Origin: Sphagnum magellanicum
Lineage: Eukaryota; Streptophyta; Sphagnopsida; Sphagnales; Sphagnaceae
Assembly: GCA_021904315.1 (NCBI GenBank)
Contig: CM038913.1
Span: 3,781,958 to 3,845,957, forward strand
DNA: 64,000 nt
Direction: 5' to 3'
A program made the translations under genes and the position numbers. Shown here piece by piece: positions 36,431-48,010 of this stretch (position 1 is its first letter; each line of letters begins with the position of its first letter). Below the pieces are notes generated by a model. The model was not told the origin of the DNA. It saw only the letters and a program-made list of their open reading frames with translations, and did not search any database.

Positions 36431-36565
36431 TGAGATGTATACCTTTCCCTCTTCCGATTGTAGCCCCCTGCCCCCAAGAACAACTGAAATGTACACCTTT
36501 CCATCTTCAGATTGTAGCCCGCCGCCTCCCCCCAAACAACTGAACTGTACACCTTTTCAAATTGC
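36431..36565. repeat. 56-bp degenerate tandem repeat
   Basis: Units start near 36431, 36487 and 36543, each opening GARMTGTAYACCTTT. The first two continue CCNTCTTCNGATTGTAGCCC plus a C-rich tail. Confidence 0.85.
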
Positions 36566-36645
36566 ATGGAGGAGAGATACTTACTTGCTGTGGTCAAAAA
36601 GTGTGCGCACCACAGAAAGTATCTCTCCCGCATGCAAGAATGCAT
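36566..36645. repeat. Long imperfect stem-loop (miRNA-precursor-like shape)
   Basis: TTGCATG-GA-GGAGAGATACTT pairs with AAGTATCTCTCC-C-GCATGCAA. An inner CTGTGGT/ACCACAG stem closes a loop of about 14 nt. About 26 base pairs in total. Nothing shows that it is transcribed, and it could equally be a MITE. Confidence 0.4.
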
Positions 36646-37913
36646 GGCACAAGTGCAAGTATGGGGGGGAGGGGGGACCACAAACATGAGGGTGTGCAAT
36701 TCATACTTCAGAGCCTCTGTCTTGAGTTTTAATTTTGAGTAGTTTATGTCATTGGAAATTAATTTAAACATTTAAAATATTTTTTCTCACAATTGGGCTC
36801 ATAGTCAGGGTCTTCTTGTTCACACTTGGGCCAATAGCAGAGGCCCGAGATTAGTTAGATTCAGGCAGCAAGAGGGACAACACGTTCCTTGGTTGCAACC
36901 GTGATATTAAAAGGTTCCCTCTTGCCTATTAAGAGGGATAGCTGCATTCGGAGCCACCACGTGAAGATGTAGCCTGTTTGAGGCTGTGAGCTCTTGCTTT
37001 GGAAAAGGGTGGGACAGGAAGCCACTAATAAGTTATTTGCAAATCACTGTTATGGGTTCTCAATTGTGGGATACATCTACCGTATTTGACCTTTATTTAC
37101 GGAATGCCCATACTGGATGTTGTTGGTCTCCCCATCTTAAGAGAACACTGGCCCACCAATTCCAACAATGACTTTGTAATATGCTCACAGTTGTTTCTAA
37201 TATGTTCTCTTGCAAGCAGTGTCGCCTGAATTTATTTTCACTAAAGCTTGTGGCAGAACCAGTCTGCCACCAAATGAGCTATGAGCATGTCCACACAACA
37301 TTGACATCTGCAAAGTTCCAGTGGGGTTTCAATGTCCTGTCTTCACAAGAATGACGTCCTTCCTTCCTTATGAATGTCCCTAGTTTGCTTTCCATTCCTC
37401 ATTTTTATCTCATATGCTTTGTCAACTGTTGTTTCCTTATGTTGTTCCCACAATTCTCTGTGTCTCCCACGCTTTTTAAATTTATTCCATGTGCCTTTTG
37501 CCAATGTTCCCTGTAATTACATTGTTATAAAACCTGAGCTTATCATGCACACTCTAAGGCTAACTTGAATGATATGTAGCATGAAACAAAATGGGAAGTT
37601 AATGTCAAAGTTAAAAAGTAAGCTTGTAGTGTTTAGCAGAATGTGAACTTCTCCAACTTAATTTATTAGGTTAGTTTATGCTTTTTTCAATTCAACTGAG
37701 TTTCAGACAACATCTTTCTTGTGTGGGTTTGATGACTCTTTGGATACACACAAGAGTAAGATCCACAATTTGGATTTGTTTGGCTCATCCAATTATATGT
37801 TAAAAGTTTTGTGATTTGAAATATGAGCAAAACTAGTGCTTAGAGTTTTCACTTGTAGGTGATGGTATTGTAATATATAATCATGTTATATTTTGATCCA
37901 ATCAATATATATA
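36646..37913. other. Spacer, no gene seen
   Basis: No supported gene or recognised element. The short frames are of chance length. Confidence 0.5.
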
Positions 37914-38053
37914 CATTACAACAAAGGGTGTCTTTGTATGTAAAGTGATTTCATTGGATTTTGAGTGAATTTATTGATTGTAGTGAATAAGATTTAATGA
38001 AAAAGCAATGAATTCATTGGTCTAGTGAATTGCACTCACATTTTGTAGTAGTG
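37914..38053. mobile_element. CACTA-like MITE (140 bp)
   Basis: The right end CACATTTTGTAGTAGTG reads CACTACTACAAAATGTG in reverse. It pairs with the left end CATTACAACAAAGGGTG at 13 of 17 bases. A 3-bp ATA flanks both sides (37911-37913 and 38054-38056), as expected for CACTA (EnSpm) elements. No coding capacity. Confidence 0.6.
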
Positions 38054-40540
38054 ATATGGGATGTTAGGTGTCAAAAGTGATGGACAATTTGAGATAACTA
38101 TTACATAAACTTTAATGATTGTCAAACAACTATTTAGTCCCAGTCTTGTAAATCCACTTGGGTCATATACTTCAGCAAATGTTGAAGGCCAAAACTAGAG
38201 TAAAGGTCAAAAAATCATAAACCTTATACCACAAAAATTTTCTCTTCAAAAAAAATCAAATGAATTTGTGAAACACTCAATAACATGATTTCACTTGAGA
38301 CCCAAAATCATATGTATCAGTTGTAAAGACCTGCTCCCATTCTTTTATAGTGTAATTGGAGGGCATGTTACCCCAACATATGTGAAAGCACATTGTTGCT
38401 ACAAATGCTAATTGTAGACTAGCAAAGCTTCCACCACTTTGACAAGGAAAACTCCCAAATAAATAGAAGCAACTAATGGGCTAAGGAGTGGATGTTGTGG
38501 TAGGTAGGTATATAAAAAGCTAGTACTATGTCCACAGCTACAAGTGTCCACCAAATGGACAGAAAAAGAATCTTCCAAGTATTTTACCAATCACTGTATT
38601 TACCAACCAAGCCTTCATTTCAGCAAATGAGAGAGAGTCTGGGGGTGGTTAGATCATAGGTAACCCTGTAACTAACTACCTACCTCCAGTTTTAGGGTTT
38701 GGCAAGTGTAGAAAATGAGGGCTCCCAAGAGTGCCAAATAACCCTTCCACAAACAGAAACAAATTGCAAAGTTTCACTTACTATTGGGTTGGTGGGTAGT
38801 TTGGGGGAAGGGGGGAGGGTACAGCTGTTAGTGTTGTTTGGGTATTGTAACTTAGGTAAGTTTTACATTAGAGAGAGTGATGTTAGTTAGGTCCATGTGT
38901 CTGCAACACAGAAGCCCACAAAACTAGGCTGGGAGGACAAAAATCTGGAGTTTATTTTAGGCACCTTGGCCTACACAGAAGCCCTCAAGAATTCATATAT
39001 ATATATATGTATATATGCCTTGGACTTAAAAGGCTTCTCTAAGTCTTGGACTTGCAAAGGCCAAAAGGACCATGTTGAAATAGGGTTGTTTGAAACATCT
39101 GGATTTTGGGTTTACCATTATTAATAAATTATTCGCTAGTGGGAATTTTCCTTGATGGGATTTAAAAAAAGGATTCACCTAAAACAAAAGTGGGCAATTG
39201 GGTAGCAAGCATTAAAACAAGTGCAAAGGATGTTTGCCAAATATTAGCCTTATGGAAATATTGGTGTTTTCCTATAATCAATATAGTTTAAATTCATGTT
39301 GAATAACTCAAAATCTTTTGCATCCCATCATCTGTTTCATTGAAACATAAAAAAGTAGTCAATTGTAGTTTTGCTTGGTTCTCAGGATTTTAAAAAGAAT
39401 CATCAATTCTGGTTCTTAAATTTTTCAATAAAACAAAGAACTGTTGCTTTTGGTTTTTTTTAAACATTAAAAGAAAAGGTTTTGGGGTCTAGGTCAAAAA
39501 ACAATGATCAATGGTTCCTAGTTCTAATGGTTCTAATCTTAATAAGACAAGATGATTTGGGTTTTAGGGTTTAAGAAGACAAGATGCTTTAAGCTAGGAC
39601 TCTATTGCCTTCCTTAGTGCATGTTTCAATGTCACATTCAATTACCACTTTTTAATTAATTTTGAGTGATGATCGAACTAGGTACTCAATTTGAGTTTGG
39701 AATGTTTTTTTAGCTTGCTTTAATAACCTCAGTCATATTGCACTATGGGCATTGATGAGTGTTTCTTCTCCCACACAGATGAGAATGATAGATAGAAATA
39801 GCAGAGTTGTTGATTACTTTGTTGGCCTTGCCTTGGTAGGCAAGGGTATTGTATTTATATAGAGTATAGTAGCTTAATGGATTTTAGCCCCTAGGTAACA
39901 GATCTATTTTTATATGAGGATTTTTGAAAGATTGTATTGTGGCTTGTGTTGAAACTTGACATTAGTTAGAGAGTTATAATATTTTGAAGGATTTTGGTTT
40001 TGAAGATAGATAGTATTTTTGCATGGTGAAATATTTGAGTTTCCATAATTCATCAAGGCAAGGTCATAGTGTGACACACCCCCTCGTTGAAAATTACTTT
40101 GTTGTTTACTATCTACACCTAAGCACCAAAACCGACCAGGTGGCCAGAAAAACTGTCAAATTGATTTCTTCTGTCGGTTCTTCACTCCCATTGGACTAGT
40201 TATTGTGGTCATTCTTCATTCCTTGAGAGTTGTCAAATTGATTCTGGAGGCTCTGAAGAATTGTGGATTTGAGTTTTAAAAATTGAAAGTAGAATTGACC
40301 ATGGTTTTGGAACTAGACAAAACTCATCAAAACTTCTAAAAATAGTTGTCATTCGTGCAAAGGGAGGTGTGCCTTACACATCTTAACGTGCCTCTATGGT
40401 ACTTATTATACGTGCATAACAACCGCTCAAGAAATTCTTGGTGTAGTTGGCGGAGTGGCTACTACAATGTGTAGGATCCCGTTGGGCATACCAACTAGTG
40501 TTTTGTTTTTCAAAATGCCTTACATTCTTTTCATTTGTGC
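38054..40540. other. Spacer, no gene seen
   Basis: AT-rich, with a short TA run near 38995. A TATA-like TATTTATATAGAG near 39850 and TGTGACACACCCCCTC near 40070 are the only structured motifs. I cannot support an element there. Confidence 0.45.
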
Positions 40541-40541
40541 T

Positions 40542-40571
40542 CCCCCCCCCCCCGCCCCCCCAAAAAAAAAA
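40542..40571. repeat. C-run next to A-run
   Basis: C12, G, C7 and then A11 in direct succession. Confidence 0.95.
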
Positions 40572-41654
40572 ATTTAATGAAAAAATAAAAATGCTTGGCA
40601 TCGTTTTTTACTTTTTTTCCCATGATACATGACAAGTCTCTTGCGGGCACCTGATGCATATCCCAGGAAAAAAGTAATTTTTTTTCAAAAAATGGATGGA
40701 CATCCGTCAATTTTTACAGCATGCAATAACAGCCTCAGGCTGCGGCATTCCCTAAATATCCGGCCCTCGGACCCTGGCCTCAAGGTGGGGAGGGGGCCCA
40801 TTATTTCGAGAACACTCCAGCTGTTGGGCATTATCATACACATATGAAGAAGCACCATCGTACCACCGGACGCCTTGCATGTTCTACTGTGGGAGGCTTT
40901 TCAGCCAAGGTTTACACCATGGAGTATACTTTTTAGATATTTTTTAAAAATTAAATAATTTTCTAAAAATAATTTTAAAATTTAAAATTATTTCAAAAAA
41001 TGACAATTTTTTTGCTCCAAAAAAAACATCTTACACTGAGAAATCACATTTTTTCATGTTATTTCTCCAAGAGAAATCTCAAAACAACAAAACTCGCCCA
41101 CTCTAGTAATTTTAGTACCTTGTTCAATTTTCGGACTTTCACCACATCATAGATATACCATGTGGGCAGCCGTGTGGTTAGAAAAAACAGAAAATTGTAC
41201 AACTACAACTCCCATGCCCAAATGCCAAATTGTGAAAAAAGTTGATCCACCTTGGTTTGGAATAGCCACAACTACCTACGTATTTTAGCCATCTCCATGG
41301 ATTCTTGAATCTTTCCCATTTCTACAAGTGTTTTTGCTTTCCAAGTGGCACTTACTTGCAATAAAGATCTAGCGCAATTAATTCAATCTAGGATTGCCCA
41401 AACCAGAAGCCAAACTAAACTGTCCATGTACATGCATATATTATTATCCTAGGCCAATAATATCTACCAAAATTTTGGATATTTTTATCATATAATTCAT
41501 ATCAGCAAATTCTGAAAACCCTCACATGACATATCATGAGCAGTGATTTTTATTTTTTCCACAAATTTTGTTGTTTTTTCAAAAAAAAAAATTGGGAAAC
41601 TTTTGGAGGAATGTTTTTTTTAAAAGTGTGTGCATTGGACTGATTTGGTTTTTT
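40572..41654. other. Spacer, no gene seen
   Basis: Short homopolymer runs only. No supported frame. Confidence 0.5.
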
Positions 41655-41666
41655 GGGGGGTTGGGG

Positions 41667-41697
<31 letters not shown>
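41655..41697 (+). repeat. Long G tract (28 uninterrupted G)
   Basis: G6, TT, G6, A and then G28 (41670-41697). It could form a G-quadruplex. Run length is likely to vary and to be hard to sequence. Confidence 0.9.
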
Positions 41698-42059
41698 ATT
41701 TTCCCCGATTTATTTTACTTAAAAAATTTGAAAAAAAGTCCCTGATCATGTGTAGAGGTTTAGATATGTCCAAAAAATAAGCTGATAAAAAAATACAGAT
41801 AATGTACCTAAACTCGATAGCCAGTTTTTAAAAAAAATTGAAGGGAGGGATGGGGGCGTTGGGGAGCTCCAAACACCCTTAGTCACTTGGAAAAAAAAAG
41901 AAAAAGAAAAAAACCATCAGAAAAAATGATCTTATAATCCTACCCTCTTGCTCAACATTGGTCATTGTGATTGCAAATTTGGCCAAACTTACCTCCTCCA
42001 CCCCCTCCTCCTCTTGAATCAAAATCCATCCAAAAAAAAACAATAAACAATAGAAAGCT

Positions 42060-42699
42060 GATCAATGAGTGGCCATGGCCATGGCCACTCAACATAGGGG
42101 GCCCCGCCCGCCCCATGTCCTGTGGGCCAGTGGCCATAGTGTAGAAAGGTCGCAGGAACCCGCTCTCTCCCTCTCGTCAAGCTTGCCCTCTCTCTTCTGT
42201 CTCTCCTCTCGTGCGCGCGCGCTCTCGCTCGCTCTGTGCCTTTGCAAATCCCGCGCATCTGCACAGGAATTGCATCTGGAAATCTTTTCCCAAAATCTTT
42301 TTTGTATGATCTCGGATGGTTTTCTCCCCCCCCCCGCGTTTCTGAATTTTGGGTAGCGTAGGAGAAGCACAAGAGTTTCCAATTTACTGCTCCTTGGAGG
42401 AGTTTGTGTTCCTCCTTGCTCCACAGATCGAGAACCGTAGCATGGGTTTGGATTTTTTTCGATTTCTGTAGAGATTTCGCTTGGTCGTCTTTCGCGGGAG
42501 ATTTCTTGTCTTTAGAAGCTGTTTGCGTCAGTGGATTGCTGTCGAAAGAAGGGAAGGAGTGGAGGCGATTGTTGAGCGAGCCAGCCGGAAATCAAAGAAT
42601 GCGGGAGGTGGGTGGTGGATCCAGCTGGGGCTTTTTGTTTGATTTTGCAGATCGGAAACAAGTTTCCGCAAGAGTATAGGTTGTTGCTGGTAGTCGCCC
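42060..42699 (+). promoter_or_regulatory. Promoter and 5' leader of the At1g01500-like gene
   Basis: An abrupt change from AT-rich spacer to GC- and CpG-richer DNA. A pyrimidine-rich stretch lies at about 42155-42240 (CTCTCTCCCTCTCGTC, later GCGCGCGCTCTCGCTCGCTC), typical of plant core promoters and leaders. No convincing TATA box is seen. Several upstream ATGs lie in the presumed leader. The transcription start cannot be fixed from sequence alone. Confidence 0.55.
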
Positions 42700-43752
42700 A
42701 TGTGTAAGGGAAACACGGGGAATGGTTCTGTGAGGAGGAGGAGCCTCGGACCCGCTTTGGTGGCTCTGAGCAGGTATCTGGAATGTGCAGCAGAGAGGAG
42801 GGAAACTGGTTCTTCCTGTCAGAATCCTTCTCATTTGCCTGAGAGACAACAAGTGATCGAGACGGAGTGTGGGGAGATGATGGAGAACCACCACCACGAG
42901 GTCGCTGGCGGTCCGCTCTGCATGGCGGAAAGCAAAGCAAAACCCGATGCGTTTTGGTTCGCAGCAGCAGCAGCGATGATGCCGTCTCCTCCGCCTCCTC
43001 CTCCTGCTCCTCATGCAGCAGCGTCGTGGTTGGATGTAAGAGTGATATATATCCGAGTGAGCGGATGTTGTTGCAGTGAAGAAGAAGCGCCTGAGTCGTT
43101 GTCCATGAGCTTCCCACCTCGCAGTATTGGCACAGCGTTAGAACTGAATGGCGGCAGGATTGCTCCATCGGAGCAAGCGACTCTTCTTCTCAAAAGAGAC
43201 AGAGTCGATCCGGAGTCCGCGGAAGCCACATACTTGAGCACAGACTATGTCCGCACCTGCAGCGGTCCATTGTCCTTCCAAGTCTTCTCCAAAGACGAGC
43301 TGCTAGTAGTAGGAATACTGGAGCATTCAGAAAGGAATTGCGTTGAGCAAGGAGGAAACTACAATGGGTGGAGAAAGGAAGCTGCTGCTGTCGCGGCTGC
43401 TGCTGGTCGTCGTCATCATCGTCGCTCCTCCTCCCCCTCCTCTTCCTCATGGAACATGGATTGCATTTGCGTCTTGGGACAGGTAGCAGCGGGGGGACGT
43501 ATTGTTTCCTCCAAGAAGCAGCTCTGCCACGAGATAGCTATGGAAGTGTGCCTGGTGGGACGAAACTCGGAAACGCCTGTGATTCTCAGCGAAACCGTGC
43601 CTCTCACCGCAGCACGACGACGATCCTCCTCCTCCTCCTCTCACCGCCAGCAGAAGAATACGCTGGATGTCATTCCCGAAGCTGAAGAACTTGGAAAACG
43701 CAGTAGCAGTAGAAGCTGCTTGATGATGATCGATCAGACTCGTCTTGTAAGT

Positions 43753-43807
<55 letters not shown>

Positions 43808-44249
43808 CTGCAACCAAACCCTAAGAGAAGCTCCTGCACAAACAGTTTGCAAGAGGGAAAGCTGTGGCTTATGTTATTGTTGGGTTTTCTCTGTCCCGCA
43901 GAGAACAGATGGCAATCTATTCATGGGCTTCAGTGACAAAGATGGTGGAGCTGGAGGACTAGGCTATGATGATGCCCTTGTTGAAGGCAGCAGTGGGTAT
44001 AATCACCTTTGTGATGATGAAGCTGCTGCTGCAGCAGGATTCGGTTGTGCTCTCGAAGGAGGAGGTCTGAGTGGATATGATGGGTATGAGGATGGGGGGG
44101 ATGATGGACAAATGACATGGTTCAATGCAGGAGTGAGGGTGGGTGTGGGACTTGGACTTGGCATGTGTCTCGGTGTTGGCATTGGCATTGGTTTAGTTGT
44201 CCGGACATACCATGCCACTGCAAGATCGTTGAGAAAAGGTTTCATTTAG
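42700..44249 (+). CDS. At1g01500-type membrane protein ('erythronate-4-phosphate dehydrogenase family'), 2 exons
   Basis: Plant-specific protein of unknown function. The family name comes from an old automatic annotation and no dehydrogenase fold is visible. Exon 1 is 42700-43746 and ends CTT|GTAAGT. Exon 2 is 43902-44249 after CCCGCAG, phase 0. Family landmarks are SWLDVRVIYIRVSGC (109-123), RSIGTALELNG with KRDRVDPESAEATYLST (141-181), SWNMDCICVLGQ (250-261), TLDVIPEAEELGK (321-333) and the C-terminal TWFNAGVRVGVGLGLGMCLG (421-440) opening a Gly-rich membrane segment before a basic tail. Total is 464 residues from the first ATG. Starting at 42877 or 42880 (MMENHHH) gives 404-405 and fits the family better. 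Ala, Pro and Ser runs (88-108, 226-250, 309-314) make it longer than usual relatives. It appears intact. Confidence 0.87.
43757..43803 (+). repeat. (TC)23 microsatellite just inside the intron
   Basis: 47-bp TC run starting 10 nt after the 5' splice site of the At1g01500-like gene. It keeps the downstream frame open as a false Ser-Leu repeat. Confidence 0.97.
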
Positions 44250-45193
44250 GGTTTTTCATGATATACACACAAACAAAGAGCTGACAACAAAACAAAAGTT
44301 CTTCTTATGGCAGTCAGATCCAGGACTGGGGCAGCTCTCTTCACATGAAATTTTGTAGCTAGAATTGGGCATTCACATCAAAACAAGAGAGCATCTTTCT
44401 GTGTGTGTCCCTCTCTCTTTCTTGGATACGTGGAATGGATCGAGCTCGGGAAGAAACTGAACTCTTTCTCATCTAAGAAAAGATTCTCCATGGGAACAGC
44501 TTTATGATCAAAGAAAGATGTGGTTGGGAGTGCTTGCCATTCTTTTGTGATATTTCCATGTCTAACCTAGCACATGCTTCAAGGAGGAGGTACCAGTGAT
44601 TTGACACTTGCACATCTGAATTTTTGGCCAGTCTCCAGTCTCACACTCTTGACTGGCAGGTTCAAATTTGGCTTAGGAGTATCCTTACTATTTTTGCTTA
44701 CAGTTTTGTTTCTACATAGCAGCAACTTGGCTCCCCAGCCTTTTGGTATTGTAGCTCATGCATCTGCTGTACTCAAACAGTCACTGGAATGGTGCTTGGT
44801 GATGATAGTACAGCGCTCAAGCATGCCCAGTGGGTGCTGTAGGATAGACCCTTGAAGGTTGGGTGTACTGTTGTAGGATTTTGCATTTTTTTTTCTCAGA
44901 CAGTTGATGCATGCATTCCTTTGAGTTCTGTAGGAAGAGGTGGTGAATCTTTTGGGGTGACTGTAAATTACTCTACCCTGTACATTTTGTATCAAATGCA
45001 CCAAATTTCCTTCAATTATGCAACCTTTGCATACTCTTTTCTATGCAACATCTGTCAGGTCTCCATTCTCTTCAATTAAATTTGGAGACATGCCTGTTCA
45101 TCAGAAGCTGTCATGACAAAACACTGCATGTAAACATCAGATCTGGCAGGTAGTAGCCTACCTACAGTTTATTACCACATGATCTGGTTGCAG
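44250..45193. other. 3' flank of the At1g01500-like gene
   Basis: Probable 3' untranslated region followed by spacer. No clear poly(A) signal can be singled out, and the 93-codon frame at 44574-44855 has no recognisable domain. Confidence 0.45.
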
Positions 45194-45298
45194 GACATGG
45201 CTATGTGATGCCTTGTCCTGACAAAAGAGGGGGGCAATGTACAACAGCAGTTGCAGCAAGCGTTGAAGAAATCTTAAGGAAGAGCGAGTCTTCAACAG
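45194..45298 (+). other. Orphan exon-like segment (34 codons)
   Basis: Bounded by a good acceptor (CTGGTTGCAG) and donor (ACAG|GTAAAT). Only one frame is open through its 105 nt. It encodes HGYVMPCPDKRGGQCTTAVA and then ASVEEILRKSESST. It could be an exon of an unrecognised or decayed gene, or an untranslated exon of the upstream gene. No partner exon was found. Confidence 0.25.
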
Positions 45299-45592
45299 GT
45301 AAATTTCCTACATCCAAGTGATTGTTGATGCTATGGGATTTCCACATTGGTGTTGGTTTGTTTGGGTCTATGCTAGAAAGTATGCATGGAAGAAAACAGT
45401 CGCAAAGTTTTTGCCATACTTATTTCTTGGTAAAACTGCACATGCATTGTTCATGCAGAGTTTGTTGAATTTTGAGCAAAATTTTGAATGTTGTGCTTTC
45501 CTTATCCCTGTCATACCCCTATGCTTTCAAAGGAATAATTTAAACTAAAAGTCATGCTTAGCCTTATCTCAAGAAGTCTACCAAGACATTAC

Positions 45593-45742
45593 AGTCTAGG
45601 GTGGCAGATTATGTTATTTTCCTGGCCACATTATATAACATAATCTTCTGATGATGATCATGGACTGGAAATAGTGACAAAAAACTGTTTGTTGAACATA
45701 ATTTTTCTGTCTTTTAAATCACTGGATCTTTCACCCTAGACT
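45593..45742. mobile_element. MITE-like hairpin element, copy 3 of 3
   Basis: AGTCTAGGGTG (45593-45603) faces CACCCTAGACT (45732-45742). The interior is related to 1301-1448 (GGCAGATTATGTTATTTTCC, then ACATTATATAACA). It is independent of the duplication, which shows the family is dispersed. The flank to about 45870 also matches 1455-1530 and is itself repeated twice in tandem (TTGCCCTTGCNCATTA). Confidence 0.7.
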
Positions 45743-46144
45743 ATCATGGTGTGGACCTTGCCCTTGCTCATTATGTTGGGTCAGTCACTCAGCTTGCTCA
45801 AATGGACTTATCTTGCCCTTGCCCATTACGTTGGGTGTGTCACCCAGCTTGCCGTAATGGGCTCAACTGGCACCTTACCCAACATACTTGTCCATAGTAC
45901 ATAGATGGCCACAACCAGTTCCCATGACATCCCCCACTGACTGTATCAAGCATCAACCTCCCAGCTGCAGGAGATAGGTGTCACACATCAACCTCAGGAA
46001 TACAGAGTTCCTCTCACAAGACAGACCAGGGGTAAGTTGTTACAGAAGGTTGCATGAAATATGGTCATCGGTCTAGTTAATCTACAATGGGACTGCTCAT
46101 GGAGAACAACATATATGACCATTCCTGAATTGAATATCCTGCAA

Positions 46145-46328
46145 GGGCATTCTTGGCTTATGAGATGCAAGCTCCAACATGACAAAACAAGGGCATTCTT
46201 GGTTTGTGAGATGCAAGCTCCAACATGACGAAACAAGGGCATTCTTGGCTTGTGAGATGCAAGCTCCAACATTATGAAACAAGGGCATTCTTGGCTTGTG
46301 AGACACAAGCTCCGACATTATGAAACTT
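46145..46328. repeat. 46-bp tandem repeat, 4 units
   Basis: Units start at 46145, 46191, 46237 and 46283, each GGGCATTCTTGGYTTRTGAG followed by AYRCAAGCTCC. The period is not a multiple of 3, so the minus-strand frames across it are not coding. Confidence 0.95.
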
Positions 46329-48010
46329 ATTGCAACATCGGGACTGGAAAATAAAACCACACGGAAACCTATTTGCGCCCCCCCAAAAAAAATCTCTCAC
46401 ATGGTTCCCTCCGTGTATCAGGGGAAACCCCCAAATTTTTTTTCTATCACATGGTTCCCACTGGGTATCACAGGAAAAAATGAAAAAATTGGGAGGATGC
46501 CCCGCTCCTTGGGTGTTACCCTAGAGCAGAGCGTTACCCTACACTTTCCCATTTTGTCCATAAAAACTTGATAGGAAGGTATAAAGGTCCATCAAAATAA
46601 ATACCAAATTAAAAGTGCCTTCTTTTGTTCTTTGAATCTAAAGACTTACAAAAGCAGGAGCTTCTGGTGTTTGCTTCAAGATGGTTCTGGGAACTAAAAT
46701 CCTCAATATTTTTGTTCACCTTGTAGAGCATGTATCCAGTGATTCTCCTACATGCACACCAGTTTTTGTTCTTGTATTTTCTTTTGGCAAATTTTTGTGC
46801 CATGGCGAAGTAAAGCAGGCTACCAAACTAGCACTCAAAACACTCTGGACCAAATAGGGCCCCTCTTTGTGTTAACAAAAGCTGGTAATCAACCTGTACA
46901 TTCTTGGTGTACACATATTGACTCATGCTTTCTCCACACTTTTGAGTTCAATAGCTATTGGACAGGAGGCGGATTGGAGGTGGTGGTGGTGGTGCTGCAT
47001 GCATGCATGCAAGTATTGGGAGATTTTGGGTTTTGGTAGGTTGGCAATTGCTGGGTTTGACAACCACTTTTTGGGGGAACTCCAAAGTCACAACTTTGTT
47101 TATTTTAGACTAAATCCAATTCTATGTACAGTGTTAACTTAGTTGCAACTCCGGTGGGCCTCTAGGGAATTTGGATTGACATTTTGGGGAAGATTTGCTC
47201 CAAACAACTGCAATTTGAACAATTCTTCATGGGCAGCCTATCTAGCCTAAAATGTGTTCCAATTTAGTTTTCTAATTAATGTTGGGTATTGTGCACCAGT
47301 TCACCAACTTGAGGAATATTATTTTATTTTTTAAAACCCTAGTTTTCACATGGACAAAAAAAATGATTTACTTTTTTCAAAATTTGAAAATTTAAAAATT
47401 TCATGATTCACTATGATATTGTCATATGAGGAGTGAAGTTATTCAAATTGTAGCTTGTGATAATTACGATGGTTTTCAGCACCTCAATTTCATATTTTCA
47501 CAAAAATTCAGTTCACTACTTTAGATATTATCTAATGATGAAACTGACACTAGGGTAAAGTAACGTGTAACTTAAGTGATTTCCTCACCCTTATCAGTAA
47601 ACATGAAATTTTAAACAATGTACAAAAATGATCAATTAAAAAATGTCAGCCCAGCCTTATGAATTAACCATTGTGACTTGTTCACCAAAGTCTATCATAT
47701 TTCTTTACTAACCCTTTTGGAGAGCATTGTATTCATTGATTATTGCAATGCTATTTACAAGTCCCAACTCAATTAAATCTTGAATTTCGTTCAAATCGTA
47801 ATTTACAAGGCCATTCTACTACTACTAGTGGAATTGCTCTGAAGGAATGGGAAAATACAAATAAGAAACCCAAATCTATCATCTCCAATTGATCATTTTC
47901 TACTTTGTGTTGTGTATGTTCCATTCTTGGTTTTCAACTCCATTAACTTGTCACTTTATTTTTTGCTTGTTATTTAGGTATGAACCAACAACTCCAAAAA
48001 AATTGCTGAT
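46329..48010. other. Spacer, no gene seen
   Basis: Two degenerate units of TCACATGGTTCCC type lie at about 46396-46500. A (GGT)n and GCAT repeat lies near 46980-47010. No supported gene. Confidence 0.5.

Noticed and set aside
31928-38053. A single 6-kb CACTA element between the two similar termini
   Set aside because: The interior from 34454 to 35971 is duplicated in copy A without these ends. The right terminus also has its own nearby partner and a 3-bp target duplication.
39770-40090. Possible copia-type LTR (TATA-like box, TGTGACACACCCCCTC)
   Set aside because: No second LTR, primer site, target duplication or coding part could be found.
42512-43168. Minus-strand frame of 218 codons
   Set aside because: It is the shadow of the conserved plus-strand At1g01500-like gene.
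46097-46360. Minus-strand frame with repeated HKPRMPL-like peptides
   Set aside because: It crosses a 46-bp tandem repeat whose period is not a multiple of 3, and the peptide repeat changes frame.
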